From contig JAJFFH010000058.1 of the NCBI GenBank assembly GCA_021776735.1, positions 62,001-126,000 of the forward strand: a stretch of DNA of 64,000 nt. Direction: 5' to 3'. The notes under the pieces were generated by a model. The model saw nothing but the letters and a program-made list of their open reading frames with translations. It had not been told where the DNA came from and did not search any database. This DNA is from Planctomycetota bacterium (GTDB lineage: Bacteria; Planctomycetota; PLA2). Of this stretch, positions 20,266-29,154 are shown in pieces. How positions within the stretch are numbered: the first letter of the stretch is position 1; every line of letters starts with the position of its first letter. The translations under genes and the position numbers were made by a program.

Positions 20266-21600
20266 CTAGAAAGGCACGAAAACGCGAATGCCGACTATGA
20301 CGAGGGTGTCGTCGGGGAACAGTCCCGCGCCCGGATCGATGATGAACTGGGCGAACGGGGTGATCTCGAGCTTGCCGGCCTCGAGCGAGGCGCGATAAAA
20401 GATCTCGATCACGCTTTCGCTGTTCTCGGTCGCGCCCGGGAACACCGCACGCACCGGACCCTTGACCATGCCCCACGCGATGCCGATCACGTCGTCGGGA
20501 CGGTCCGGAACAACGCCGTGAAACAGCGCGCCGAGCTGCCAGTCCGACTCGATGTGGTTGGTCTCCAGGTCCGAGGTCGGCCGGTTGTCATGCACCGTCA
20601 TGCGCACGAAGACGCCGATCCGATCGGTCGCCCACCAGTCCGCCGACACGCCTACGCTCGCACCCACGTCGGTGAGCGCGCCGTCGAGCAGGCCGTAGAT
20701 CCGCACGTTGATCTCGCGCGACTGCAGCTCGCCGGTCCAGGTGAACTGCCAGAGGAACTTGCCCTTGTTGAAGAACTGTCCCGAGCCGTTGTACCAGCCG
20801 ACATCCACGCGCCACTGGTCGTTGTTGCCCAGCGCCATCCAAAGATGGAGTCCGAAAATCGTCGGACCCATCGCGTTTGTGGGCCATGTGATCGCCGGCG
20901 GATCGTCGAACAGGTTGTTCATGAACTGCCGGTTCTCGTCGTTCGCGAAGGCGTTCTGCGCGAAGCGGTCGCGCGGCTCGATCTTGCCCAGCAGGACGTG
21001 CAGGGTGCGGTCACCCGCCGGCGCCTGCCATTCGATGCCTGTTTCCGCGACGCGAATGGAGCCCGGGCTCGTGCTGACCGTGCCATCGACGCCGATGCCG
21101 TCGAACAGGCCGCTGAGCGTCGCACCGGCGGAACCCGCGATCGATCCGAAGCCGGACGGAAGCTGGCCGCTGGTGTTTGCCGTCAGATTGATCCACAGGC
21201 TCAGGTTTTCCGTTACCGCAAAACCGAAGTCGAGATCGACGTCACCGCCGACCGCGTGGACGTTGCCCGGCTTGGCACCGACGGTGCCCAGGCCGACGAT
21301 CGTCATGCGCGCCGAGAGGGTCACGCCCTCCAAGCCGTTGCGACCGCCCTCCAAGCCCTGGGCCTGTGTGCGGGCGAGGTAGTTGCGTACTTCGCGGCGG
21401 AGCATCACGTCGCGCTGCGACTCGAGGGCATCCGCCTGATCGCCAAGTTCGCGCAGCTCGCGCTCGATCGCGCGCAACTCCTCCTGGCGCACGGTCTTCA
21501 TGTCGTTGTGCGGGGAGTCGTCCCCGGGCGCCGCTCCCGCGACGCCTGTGAACAGGAGCGCCGCGAGCGCGGTGAAGAATACGTATTTCATGCGTTGCAT
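20266..21600 (-). CDS. Outer-membrane porin (carbohydrate-porin-like), paralogue 1
   Basis: 444 residues. A signal peptide (MKYVFFTALAALLFTGVAGA) is followed by a periplasmic coiled coil (about 35-75, LRAIERELRELGDQADALES). A large beta-barrel resembles carbohydrate-selective porins (GKIEPRDRFAQNAFANDEN, VDVGWYNGSGQFFNKG, RPDDVIGIAWG) and ends in Phe (IVGIRVFVPF), as barrels recognised by BamA do. It probably allows solute uptake. AAGGTGAT upstream of ATG 21600 fixes the start. It lies 17 bp after porin 2 and is likely co-transcribed with it. The coiled-coil-plus-barrel layout may anchor the outer membrane to the wall. Confidence 0.9.
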   Translation of the reverse strand: MQRMKYVFFTALAALLFTGVAGAAPGDDSPHNDMKTVRQEELRAIERELRELGDQADALESQRDVMLRREVRNYLARTQAQGLEGGRNGLEGVTLSARMTIVGLGTVGAKPGNVHAVGGDVDLDFGFAVTENLSLWINLTANTSGQLPSGFGSIAGSAGATLSGLFDGIGVDGTVSTSPGSIRVAETGIEWQAPAGDRTLHVLLGKIEPRDRFAQNAFANDENRQFMNNLFDDPPAITWPTNAMGPTIFGLHLWMALGNNDQWRVDVGWYNGSGQFFNKGKFLWQFTWTGELQSREINVRIYGLLDGALTDVGASVGVSADWWATDRIGVFVRMTVHDNRPTSDLETNHIESDWQLGALFHGVVPDRPDDVIGIAWGMVKGPVRAVFPGATENSESVIEIFYRASLEAGKLEITPFAQFIIDPGAGLFPDDTLVIVGIRVFVPF

Positions 21601-21617
21601 GGAGGGATCACCTTCTT

Positions 21618-22949
21618 CTAGAAGGGCACGTGGATGCGCAGGCCGAGGATGACGAGCAGGTCGTCCTGCCACGGCGAGGCGTTGCCACCCGGATCACTCA
21701 CGATGATGAGGTGCGGCGTGATCTGCAGCTTGCCGTCCTCCATCATGTAGCGGTAGTAGAGCTCGATCGTGACTTCGGTGTCCTCGGGCGCACTGGTCAC
21801 GGCGGTGTTCGCACTGATGATGCCGACCCCCAGGCCGATCGTGTCGTCGGGACGGCTGCCGATCAGGCCCTGGAACACAACGCCGAAGGACACATCCAGC
21901 TCGACGATGTTGACATCGTCGCCGTTCGCCACGACGCGCAGGAACACACCGATCGAATCGGAGGCCCACCAGTCGGCGGAGATGCCGTAGGAGAACGTGC
22001 TGTCCTCGATCGCCGAGGCCTGGAAGAACTGGTCGTTCGCCAGCATCAGCCGGAAGTTCAACTCGCGGCCGCCGACCTCGCCGGTCCAGGAAATCTGGAA
22101 AAGGAACTGGCCGCTGTTGAAGAACTGGCCCGGGGTGTTGAACCAACCCCAGTTCACGGTGAACTGCTCGTTCTCGCCGAAGCTGACCCAGCCGTGCCAG
22201 CCAAACACCGTGCGTCCCGCGACCGCGTCGGTGAGCCACAGGTGCGCGGCGGTGTCGTCGAAGCTGTTGTGGATGAACTGCGTGTTCTCGTCGTCCGCGA
22301 ACGCGTTCTGGTTGAAACGCCGGCGCGGATCAATCGTGCCCGCTTCCCAATGCAGCTTGTAGTCGCCCAGCATCAGGACGTGATGAATCCCGGCCTCGTA
22401 GACCGTGATCGAGCCCGGATCGGTGGGCACGCTGCCGTTGACGCCCTGGGCGTCGGTCGCGCCGGCAAACGTGGTCCCGGCGATCGCCGGAAACGAACCG
22501 CCCGGCGTGCTCACGGGCCCGAAGAGCGACGGAAAGCCGCCGTTCGACGAACTCGACGAACTCGAGCCCTCATTCGCCGTGAGGTGAATGAAGAGGTTCA
22601 GGTTGTCGGTCACCTGAAAATCAAAGTCCAGATCAACGTCACCGTTGACCGCGGACCGGTTGGCGGGGTCGAGGCCCACCGTGCTCTGGCTGACCGCGGT
22701 GAACCGGGCATGGATCGTAATCCCGGCCAGACCGTCGGCGCCCTGTGATCCGTGAACCGACGCGGTGTCGGTCAGGTACCGCTCGACCTCCTCCTCGAGG
22801 AGAACGGTGGTCTGTGACTGAAGAGCTTCGATCTTCTGCCGCAGTTCGTTGACCTGCTTTTGCAGGTGTGCTTCTTCCCCCGCGGAAGCGGGAGCAATGA
22901 AAACAAGTGCGGTTAAAAGAGCCGCAAACGTAGTTGTATGGCGGTACAT
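21618..22949 (-). CDS. Outer-membrane porin (carbohydrate-porin-like), paralogue 2
   Basis: 443 residues, closely related to both neighbouring porins. A signal peptide (TTTFAALLTALVFIAPASA) is followed by a coiled coil (LQKQVNELRQKIEALQSQ). The barrel contains the shared blocks RRRFNQNAFADDENTQFIHN, VNWGWFNTPGQFF and SRPDDTIGLGVG, and ends LRIHVPF. A Ser-rich surface loop (SSSSSSNGG) is a paralogue-specific insertion. ATG 22949 is preceded by AGGAGGA. The long upstream leader contains several hairpins. It is probably transcribed with paralogue 1. Confidence 0.9.
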   Translation of the reverse strand: MYRHTTTFAALLTALVFIAPASAGEEAHLQKQVNELRQKIEALQSQTTVLLEEEVERYLTDTASVHGSQGADGLAGITIHARFTAVSQSTVGLDPANRSAVNGDVDLDFDFQVTDNLNLFIHLTANEGSSSSSSSNGGFPSLFGPVSTPGGSFPAIAGTTFAGATDAQGVNGSVPTDPGSITVYEAGIHHVLMLGDYKLHWEAGTIDPRRRFNQNAFADDENTQFIHNSFDDTAAHLWLTDAVAGRTVFGWHGWVSFGENEQFTVNWGWFNTPGQFFNSGQFLFQISWTGEVGGRELNFRLMLANDQFFQASAIEDSTFSYGISADWWASDSIGVFLRVVANGDDVNIVELDVSFGVVFQGLIGSRPDDTIGLGVGIISANTAVTSAPEDTEVTIELYYRYMMEDGKLQITPHLIIVSDPGGNASPWQDDLLVILGLRIHVPF

Positions 22950-23350
22950 TGCCGCGAATCCTCCTGTGCGTCCCTCGCAGGGAACGCTTGGGTGGATAGA
23001 TCGGTCGCACTTCGCGGAATCTCCATGAAGAACCGCCGAAGAGCCGCCTGCGGCGCTTCTTCTCGCGGGGCGAGCGCCCCTCCTGGCCGAGCGCGCACCC
23101 GACCGTCGTACGACTCCTGCAGCCTCGAACGGCTGGTCGCGGCGCAGCTCTGCGATAGAAGCCGAGCATGCGTCTATCGCCGCGACCGGTGCACGGGTCC
23201 AGGGGGCGCAGGAAGAGATCCGAGGGATCACGGACCCCTCCGGCGTCCCGCCCGCCGTCGTACACGAGCAGATAGCCCGCCCGCCCCGCTAGCGAAAGTC
23301 CGTCTTGCGGACTCTCGGTGCAACCTCTCGCCCGACCCAGAAACGAAAGA

Positions 23351-23376
23351 ACGCCCCCGGGAAAACCCGGGGGCGT
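23351..23376. terminator. Perfect 11-bp stem-loop terminator downstream of porin 3
   Basis: ACGCCCCCGGG, loop AAAA, CCCGGGGGCGT. On the minus strand it is followed by TCTTTCGTTTC, a moderately U-rich run. It separates porin 3 from porins 2 and 1. Confidence 0.75.
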
Positions 23377-23389
23377 CGAATTTCTCTAT

Positions 23390-23425
23390 CACGCCAATCT
23401 AGCCACGCCAATCTAGCCACGCCAC
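23390..23425. repeat. Short tandem repeat, 14-nt unit
   Basis: The unit CACGCCAATCTAGC occurs twice in full (23390-23417), followed by a partial third copy (CACGCCAC). It lies between porin 3 and its terminator. Confidence 0.7.
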
Positions 23426-23515
23426 TCCCGACTCACGTCATACGTGACGCACTCGGTCCTGGACGCGCCAACATCGTTAGATGTTGGGCCGGACAGCCCT
23501 GTTGGGCCAGAACCA

Positions 23516-24868
23516 CTAGAAGGGAACGTGGATGCGAAGACCCAGAATGAACAGCGTGTCGTCGCCGAACAGCGCGTCGCCACCACCCGGCTCAGAAACG
23601 AAGATCAGGTGCGGGGTGATCTGGAGCTTGCCGTCCTCGGCCATGTACGCGTAGTAAATCTCGATCGTGAACTCGGTGTCCTCAGCGACGCCGGGGAAGA
23701 GCGAGTCGTCGAGCGTAATGAAACCGAACGCAACACCCACACGGTCGTCCGGACGGCTGCTGATCAGGCCGTGGAACACGGCACCGAGCGAAGCGTCAAA
23801 CTCGACCGGGTTAACATCGCCGCCTCGGCCGCCGATGCGGACGAACACGCCGATGGTGTCCGTGGCCCACCAGTCCCAAGAGACTGCGCCGGACTCGTCG
23901 CCGTCGCCCGTGGCATCCCGGAAGCGGTTGTTGATGAGCGCCGCGACGCGAATGTTCATCTCGCGACCGCTGACCTCGCCCTTCCAATGGAACTGGATGT
24001 AGAACTGGCCCTTGTCGAAGAAGGGCCCGGGCGCGTTGAACCAACCCCAGTTCACGGTGATGTTGTCGTTATCGCCGAGGTTGACCCACATGTGCCAGCC
24101 GATCGTGCCGGAACCTGAACTTGAACTCGGTGTGCCAGCCAGCGAGCTGGTGCCCGAGTTGCTCGTGCCCCACAGGAATGCGGCGGTGTCGTCAAAGCTG
24201 TTGTGGATGAACTGGGTGTTCTCGTCGTCCGCAAACGCGTTCTGCAAGAAGCGCTTGCGCGGGTCGAGCTTGCCGAGCTCCCAGTGCAACAGCGTGTTGC
24301 CCAGCATCCACTTGTGGTAGATGCCGGCTTCCTCGACCGTGATCGAGCCCGGGTAGATGGGGTTCGTGCCATCGACGCCGATGCCGTCAGTCAGTCCCGC
24401 GAGCGTCGAGCGCAGGGAACCGCTGGAACTACTCCCCGAAAGCGAACTGGACGTCGTCGGGAAGTTGGAGTTGGTGTTCGCCGTCAGGTCGATGAACAGG
24501 CTCAGGTTGTCCGTCACCGGAAAATCGAACTGAAGATCGACGTCACCGCTTGCCGCGTGGATGTCGCCGGTGTCCGACGAAGCAACCAGGCTCGTGGACA
24601 GGCCAACCGTGGCCTGAAGCACACTCGTAAAGTTGGCGTGAAGCGTCCAACCGGACTGGCCATCAGCCTGAGCACCGGCATGAACCTCGCTCTCGCTCAA
24701 ATAGGAGTCGATCTCCTTTTCAAGCATGGAGGTCCGAATGACCTGGAGCTCACGCTCGAGCTTCTCAACCTTGTTGGCCAGACCCTGGCCCTCATCCGCA
24801 TTGGCGGAAGAAGCGACAAGGCCCAGGACCAAAAAGGCCAAGCCGCCTACCGAAAGAAAGCGTCCCAT
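23516..24868 (-). CDS. Outer-membrane porin (carbohydrate-porin-like), paralogue 3
   Basis: 450 residues. A signal peptide (FLSVGGLAFLVLGLVASSANA) is followed by a coiled coil (NKVEKLERELQVIRTSMLEKE). The barrel carries the same blocks as the other two porins (RKRFLQNAFADDENTQFIHN, VNWGWFNAPGPFFDKG, SRPDDRVGVAFG) and ends LRIHVPF. Three Ser/Gly-rich loops (SSSLSGSSSSGS, SGTSSLAG, SSSSGSG) are inserted at exposed positions. GGAGG about 10 nt upstream supports ATG 24868. Its own terminator at 23351-23376 suggests a separate transcript from porins 2 and 1. Confidence 0.9.
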   Translation of the reverse strand: MGRFLSVGGLAFLVLGLVASSANADEGQGLANKVEKLERELQVIRTSMLEKEIDSYLSESEVHAGAQADGQSGWTLHANFTSVLQATVGLSTSLVASSDTGDIHAASGDVDLQFDFPVTDNLSLFIDLTANTNSNFPTTSSSLSGSSSSGSLRSTLAGLTDGIGVDGTNPIYPGSITVEEAGIYHKWMLGNTLLHWELGKLDPRKRFLQNAFADDENTQFIHNSFDDTAAFLWGTSNSGTSSLAGTPSSSSGSGTIGWHMWVNLGDNDNITVNWGWFNAPGPFFDKGQFYIQFHWKGEVSGREMNIRVAALINNRFRDATGDGDESGAVSWDWWATDTIGVFVRIGGRGGDVNPVEFDASLGAVFHGLISSRPDDRVGVAFGFITLDDSLFPGVAEDTEFTIEIYYAYMAEDGKLQITPHLIFVSEPGGGDALFGDDTLFILGLRIHVPF

Positions 24869-25693
24869 GAAATGCAACCTCCGTAGAACTCCTCCGAGTT
24901 CACCCAACAATGTGCCCGAACGCTCGGACAAAATTCATCGCAGAAACTCGGTCTTGCTGAGCCCGCCCCCCGCTCCGAACGGGGGCCGGAATGCGCACAG
25001 GTTAAACCCGTGGTCTCTTTTTCTACGAGATCGGCTGAACGCAGCTCGTTCAACGCCCCCAAGCCCGATTTCGTTTCGGGCGTGATTGCAGGCCGGACAC
25101 GTTGGACCGGGCCACGCGCCGCACAAACAACGGCGCGGACGACAGGCACCCGGCGCTCACGAGTCCCACTGTGGAGCCTGGCAGAAACCCAGTCTTGTCC
25201 GAGTCGCAACAAGGACGCGGCCCGCCCGTGCCAGGGCCCCGGCGTACTCCCTGTCCTATCGACCTGCCGTACGAGTTTCCGCTAGCAGAGCCGGATTCGG
25301 GCTGTTCCAACATCGGCACCCGGGGCAGTGGACGGCCGCAGGCGCGCCCCGAGGTACCCGCTCGGTACCGTGTACCTGTTTGGCGAGGGCCTCACCCAGA
25401 GACGACCTTCCGTGAGTTCAAGGACGCGGGCACGTCGAGGCGGAGCAACGAGACCTGCGCCGTGAGATGGCGGCTACCTGTACCCGTCGAGCCGGCAAGC
25501 TTTTTTTTCCTGATGTGGAGATTTCGGCGATTTCAGGGTCGAAACCGTCGAGAAAGGGCCGCGGCGGCCGGGCAATGGCCGCGTTCTCGGTACGAAATCA
25601 TGCGTGAAGCCGCCTCCACGGACCCGATTCGCGGAAAAAAGAGCCGTACGTAAGCTGCACGACGGCGATATCTGTCGCCGCGGTGGCCGATGC
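24869..25693. other. 825-bp region without a convincing gene, upstream of porin 3
   Basis: Open frames here lack protein-like composition and none matches a family I know. The region holds two related motifs on the minus strand, GCAAGACCGAGTTTCTGC (about 24940-24957) and ACAAGACTGGGTTTCTGC (about 25181-25198). It also holds a GC-rich inverted repeat CCCCC...GGGGG near 24970-24990, an AAGC-T8 run at 25498-25509, and a degenerate copy of the dispersed repeat at 25652-25680 (GCACGACGGCGATATCTGTCGCCG). It may hold the porin promoter and leader, and possibly a small RNA. Confidence 0.35.
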
Positions 25694-26089
25694 CTACGAG
25701 GCCAGCAGGCCGAGAAGTGCCATTTCCTTGAAGGAAAGGCGCTTGTCGAATTTGCAGCCGAGCCCGATTTCCTTGGTCTTTCCGGTGGAAATCTCGAAAC
25801 GCGTGATGGTCGCGTCCTTGATCAGGCTGTGCATCTTGTCGTACTTGACCTCGACCACGACTCGCGTGTTCATCTTGGCGAGGATGCTTTGGGCCAGCTC
25901 GACAAGGTCGTTGTCGTCGGACTCGGCACCCAGGATTCGGTCGAGATCGCGGCTGGAGAAGAAGATCCCGCTCGCGCTGATGTTCTCGGCTCGCGAGAAA
26001 AACATCACGTCGTGGGTCTGGGACCGCATCATTGAGACCGCGCACTCAAATGATGCGGGCTTGCGCGTGGAGTTCCTGCGGGAGGGCAT
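25694..26089 (-). CDS. PilZ-domain protein (candidate c-di-GMP receptor)
   Basis: 131 residues matching a stand-alone PilZ domain: an Arg-rich start (SRRNSTRK) followed about 30 residues later by ENISASGIFF, the D/NxSxxG element of the c-di-GMP site. The RxxxR element reads RRNSTR, which is acceptable. It is expected to bind cyclic di-GMP and adjust a partner, perhaps the neighbouring kinase or a motility system. It lies 32 bp downstream of the Ser/Thr kinase in the same direction, so it is probably one operon. No GGDEF or EAL protein is in the window. Confidence 0.8.
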   Translation of the reverse strand: MPSRRNSTRKPASFECAVSMMRSQTHDVMFFSRAENISASGIFFSSRDLDRILGAESDDNDLVELAQSILAKMNTRVVVEVKYDKMHSLIKDATITRFEISTGKTKEIGLGCKFDKRLSFKEMALLGLLAS

Positions 26090-26121
26090 CTGCTGCTCTA
26101 TCGGAAGGACTTGCCCTCAAC

Positions 26122-27930
26122 CTAACCCAGAATGCGGCGCTCGTGGATCGGCGGCACCCGCGGATCCCGGCCATTGACCAGGATCGTCTCCAGGGGAGCG
26201 GCCCCGCCGACGATGATTTCCCGGACCTCGGCGCCATGAACCGGCTCGATCACGTCCTGGATCACGACCGCATACTCCTTGATCGCCTGGTTCACCTCCG
26301 AGGCCAGCAGCCCCTCGGCCAAGCGGGTATCGACCGCCAGGACAGCGACAACGCGGAGGCGGTCCTGGCCGACGATGCGAAACACGGGAACTGCGTAAAA
26401 ACCGCGTCTGGTCGCGTCCAGCAACTTCCAAAGCGGCTCGGGTAGGTGAAGGTGCCGTTCCATCAGGTCTCGGAAGGGACCGGAGCCCCACCTCGGGACC
26501 GAGTGGAGCACAACTGCGGCGCGGGCCGCGATCGCCAGCCCGACCACGCCGGCACCTTCGGAAAACCGTAGCGCCCGATAATGACGACGATGTCCGTGGG
26601 ACACATGCTGCGGCCGGAACGGGCCTCCGCCGAAAAGGCCGCCCGGGGCGTAATACTGGACGTGGAAATCCCCGTCCTTGCGCACGCGGTTCAGGCGCGC
26701 GGCAAGGGCTCGCACGACGATCGCCGTGGGATGGCGGTCCGGCGGATGGCTCAGGGCCGACCAGATCTTGCTCGCGACCAGCGATCCCGCCACCAGCGCG
26801 GCAACCGGCGGCGACCGGGTCCACACGAGCGGCAGGATGGCGACACCGACGATGAACAGGGCGTAATCGAATGCCCAGCGCAGTGCGGTTGCGAGAAAGC
26901 CGAATCTTGCACCACTCGCGGAGAGGCGCTCCCGTTCCCGCCGCGTCTCGTGGTCCGCGGTTGCCCGAATGCGGGTCGACTCCTTGAAATCCTCAAGCAC
27001 CTCCATGACCCGGTCCACGGACTGGAAGCGCAGCGTCGGATCCTCCTCCCGGAGCTTGGCCAGGAGCTTGTCGAGATAACGGAGCGCGGCTGCCTTGCTC
27101 GCAAAGACCCCGGCGCGGTTCTTCTTGAAGTCCACGCGATCGACGAGGTCGGCGAAGATGCGCCCTACGGCGAAAAGATCGGCGGATGCCGTTGCTTCGC
27201 GGGCGCCGCGATAGAATAACTCTGGCGCGATGTACTCGCGGGTTCCAAAGAGTTCGTCCACGTCGGTCAGGTCCGAGTCCGGGATCTTTGCCAGGCCGAA
27301 ATCGACGATCTTGCAGCGCATTTCGGCGCCGACGAGGACATTCCAGGGCTTCAGGTCGCGGTGCACGACTCCCATCTCGTGGACGTGCCGCAGGCCACTG
27401 AGGATCTGCGCGACCAAGAAAACGACGTCCTGCAGGCGGAGCTCGTGCTTCCCGGCATACGCGTGGAGAGTGACGGGACCGCCGCCCTCGCCGCGGATCA
27501 ACTCCATGACGTAGTAGTAGTAGACGATGTCGCTGTCCGATGGCTCATAGCGACCGTACTGGAACACCTTGACGATGTTGGGATGGTCCGCCGCCTTGAG
27601 AATGCGGGCCTCACGAACGAAACGACGCACAAAACGGCGGTCACGGGCCGCCAGATCATGGTCGAGGATCTTTACGGCGTAGGCAGCGGTGGAATCGGAC
27701 TTGTGGCGCGCCTCGTACACCGCCCCCATGGCGCCGAAGTCGATCAGCCGCTCAAGCTGGTACTCGCCTCCAACCGCGCCACCAACGAGCGTCCCATAGA
27801 CCTTCCGCCGCGCCGCCTGGACCGCTTCCACTGTGTCGGCGGGCCGGTCGAGCTCCGTGGGCTTCGCAGGCTCCACAGGTTGTCCGGAAGCGGCGGATTC
27901 CGCGGCGGGATTCGGATCGTCCGTGCCCAA
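26122..27930 (-). CDS. Ser/Thr protein kinase with transmembrane and GAF-like C-terminal regions
   Basis: 602 residues. The kinase domain spans about 57-330: glycine loop GAMGAV (66-71), ATP-binding Lys87 (AVKIL), catalytic HRDLKPWN (190-197), DFGLAK (210-215) and activation-segment GTREYIAPELF. About 350-395 are two hydrophobic helices (LFIVGVAILPLVW; VAALVAGSLVA). The C-terminal 200 residues look like a GAF/sensor domain (FYAVPVFRIVGQDRLRVVAVLAVDTR). TTG 27930 is chosen because AAGGTGA sits 7 nt upstream. Co-transcription with the PilZ gene suggests linked phospho- and c-di-GMP signalling. Confidence 0.92.
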   Translation of the reverse strand: MGTDDPNPAAESAASGQPVEPAKPTELDRPADTVEAVQAARRKVYGTLVGGAVGGEYQLERLIDFGAMGAVYEARHKSDSTAAYAVKILDHDLAARDRRFVRRFVREARILKAADHPNIVKVFQYGRYEPSDSDIVYYYYVMELIRGEGGGPVTLHAYAGKHELRLQDVVFLVAQILSGLRHVHEMGVVHRDLKPWNVLVGAEMRCKIVDFGLAKIPDSDLTDVDELFGTREYIAPELFYRGAREATASADLFAVGRIFADLVDRVDFKKNRAGVFASKAAALRYLDKLLAKLREEDPTLRFQSVDRVMEVLEDFKESTRIRATADHETRRERERLSASGARFGFLATALRWAFDYALFIVGVAILPLVWTRSPPVAALVAGSLVASKIWSALSHPPDRHPTAIVVRALAARLNRVRKDGDFHVQYYAPGGLFGGGPFRPQHVSHGHRRHYRALRFSEGAGVVGLAIAARAAVVLHSVPRWGSGPFRDLMERHLHLPEPLWKLLDATRRGFYAVPVFRIVGQDRLRVVAVLAVDTRLAEGLLASEVNQAIKEYAVVIQDVIEPVHGAEVREIIVGGAAPLETILVNGRDPRVPPIHERRILG

Positions 27931-28033
27931 GATCGTTCACCTTACGAAACCCGCGTGCGACCGGCTGCCTCCGAATGGATCGATTCGGGCCTGCCCCCGC
28001 CCCCTCACCACTCGCATCATCGCGCTTTCGCGA

Positions 28034-28039
28034 TATAAT
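28034..28039 (+). promoter_or_regulatory. Candidate -10 element
   Basis: A perfect TATAAT lies 12 nt before ATG 28052, with only a poor -35 (CTCGCA at 28011-28016). Transcription would start a few bases before the ATG, giving a very short or absent leader; no ribosome binding site is seen. Confidence 0.4.
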
Positions 28040-28051
28040 CGTGGTTTCCCG

Positions 28052-28402
28052 ATGAGTAAGACCAACAAACGTTCCTCCGACATGAAGCCGATGTCCCCGA
28101 TCGAATTCATGGTCCGTTCCGACCTCAAGCGACACATCGAGACCGCCAGCCGGCTGCGCAAGGTCAGGAAGACCAAATCCTGGCAAAAAGACCCGATTTA
28201 CAAGGGTCTGACCTTCGACGAACTACTGGAGGAGCGATACGACCGCGCTCCCGTATGGTTCGAACGCGTTGACGGCATCCTCACCGAGCATCCCCCGAGC
28301 AAGATCCTGACGAACTGGCGGCGCTTCGCCCCCGAGTTCGAGGAGCGCGAGGAGGATTTCGACTGGGGCAACCCGATCGCGCTGCCCCCGCAGCCGCTCT
28401 AG
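28052..28402 (+). CDS. Small uncharacterised charged protein
   Basis: 116 residues, not recognised. It is charged and helical in the first half (SDLKRHIETASRLRKVRKTKSW), Trp/Phe/Glu-rich in the second (PVWFERVDGIL, FEEREEDFDWGNP), and has no signal peptide or membrane helix. ATG 28052 follows a TATAAT box closely and lacks a ribosome binding site, so it may be leaderless. It is divergent from the kinase gene. Confidence 0.65.
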   Translation: MSKTNKRSSDMKPMSPIEFMVRSDLKRHIETASRLRKVRKTKSWQKDPIYKGLTFDELLEERYDRAPVWFERVDGILTEHPPSKILTNWRRFAPEFEEREEDFDWGNPIALPPQPL

Positions 28403-28602
28403 CCGACATCTGACGATGTCGGCGCATCGCGGCCGCATGGGACCTGTGATTTCGGGCGCATCGTGGCCGGGCCGCGTCGTTGCGGATTGGCCACTTTGAT
28501 TTCGGGCTCGCTGCGGCCGCTTGACTGCTGGATCGGGTGAGGGCTACGTCAGGTCGCGGTTAGAAAGCCCGGGTGCAGGGGCTCCTTTCCTACAATGACG
28601 GC

Positions 28603-29154
28603 GTGCGAATCTATACGGGCGGCGGCGATGGCGGCGACACGAGTCTGTTCGGCGGAGGGCGCGTGCCCAAGGACGACCTCCGGGTCGAAGCGTACGGAGC
28701 CGTGGACGAACTCAACGCGTGCCTGGGCGCCGTCGTCGCCGTCCAGATAACGGAGCCACTGCGCGAGCTGGTCGTTCGGCTCCAGGAAGAGCTGTTCGAA
28801 CTGGGCGCCGATCTCGCAACCCCGCCGGATACCTCGGCGCGCGCGGACCGCGTGGTCCGTCTCGGCGAGGACGCGGTGAAGGGTCTCGAAGCGGAGATCG
28901 ACCGACTCGACGCGCAACTCCCGCCATTGACCACGTTCATCCTGCCGGGCGGCTCGCCTGCCGGCGCCCATCTCCACCTCGCGCGCACCGTGGCCCGCCG
29001 CGCCGAGCGCCGCCTCGTCGAGCTCGCGCGCACCGAAACGGTGTCGGAGCACGCGATCCCGTACCTGAACCGGCTCTCCGATCTGTTGTTCGTCCTCGCC
29101 CGCGCGGCGAACCGTGCAGCAAACGCGCCCGAACACCTGTGGACGCCCCAGTGA
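28603..29154 (+). CDS. Cob(I)alamin adenosyltransferase, PduO type
   Basis: 183 residues. The family hallmarks are clear: YTGGGDGGDTSLFGGGRV near the N-terminus (the usual RTGDxGxT is GGGDGGDT), LRVEAYGAVDELNACLG, FILPGG, and RRAERRLVEL...YLNRLSDLLFVLAR. It transfers the adenosyl group of ATP to cob(I)alamin, making coenzyme B12. GTG 28603 (VRIYTGG) is chosen by family length; GTG 28573 is upstream. The Arg-to-Gly change in the N-terminal ATP-binding loop is worth noting. It overlaps the next gene by 4 nt. Confidence 0.93.
   Translation: MRIYTGGGDGGDTSLFGGGRVPKDDLRVEAYGAVDELNACLGAVVAVQITEPLRELVVRLQEELFELGADLATPPDTSARADRVVRLGEDAVKGLEAEIDRLDAQLPPLTTFILPGGSPAGAHLHLARTVARRAERRLVELARTETVSEHAIPYLNRLSDLLFVLARAANRAANAPEHLWTPQ

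Larger units (their letters stand above)
22950..23515 (-). promoter_or_regulatory. 566-bp intergenic leader between porins 2 and 3
   Basis: No gene is supported. Reading toward porin 2 (minus strand), it holds the terminator at 23351-23376, a hairpin AGTCCG-TCTTG-CGGACT (about 23299-23315), an imperfect hairpin around 23026-23061 (GAAGAA...TTCTTC) and a tight GC hairpin GGGGCG/CGCCCC at 23066-23079. Near porin 3's stop there is a tandem repeat and the hairpin CCAACATC-GTTA-GATGTTGG (23468-23487). The density of structures suggests post-transcriptional control of the porins, but no known riboswitch was recognised. Confidence 0.4.

Noticed and set aside
25102-25653. 183-codon open frame in the gene-free region upstream of porin 3
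   Set aside because: No protein-like hydrophobic pattern, no ribosome binding site and no family likeness; it overlaps regulatory-looking repeats.
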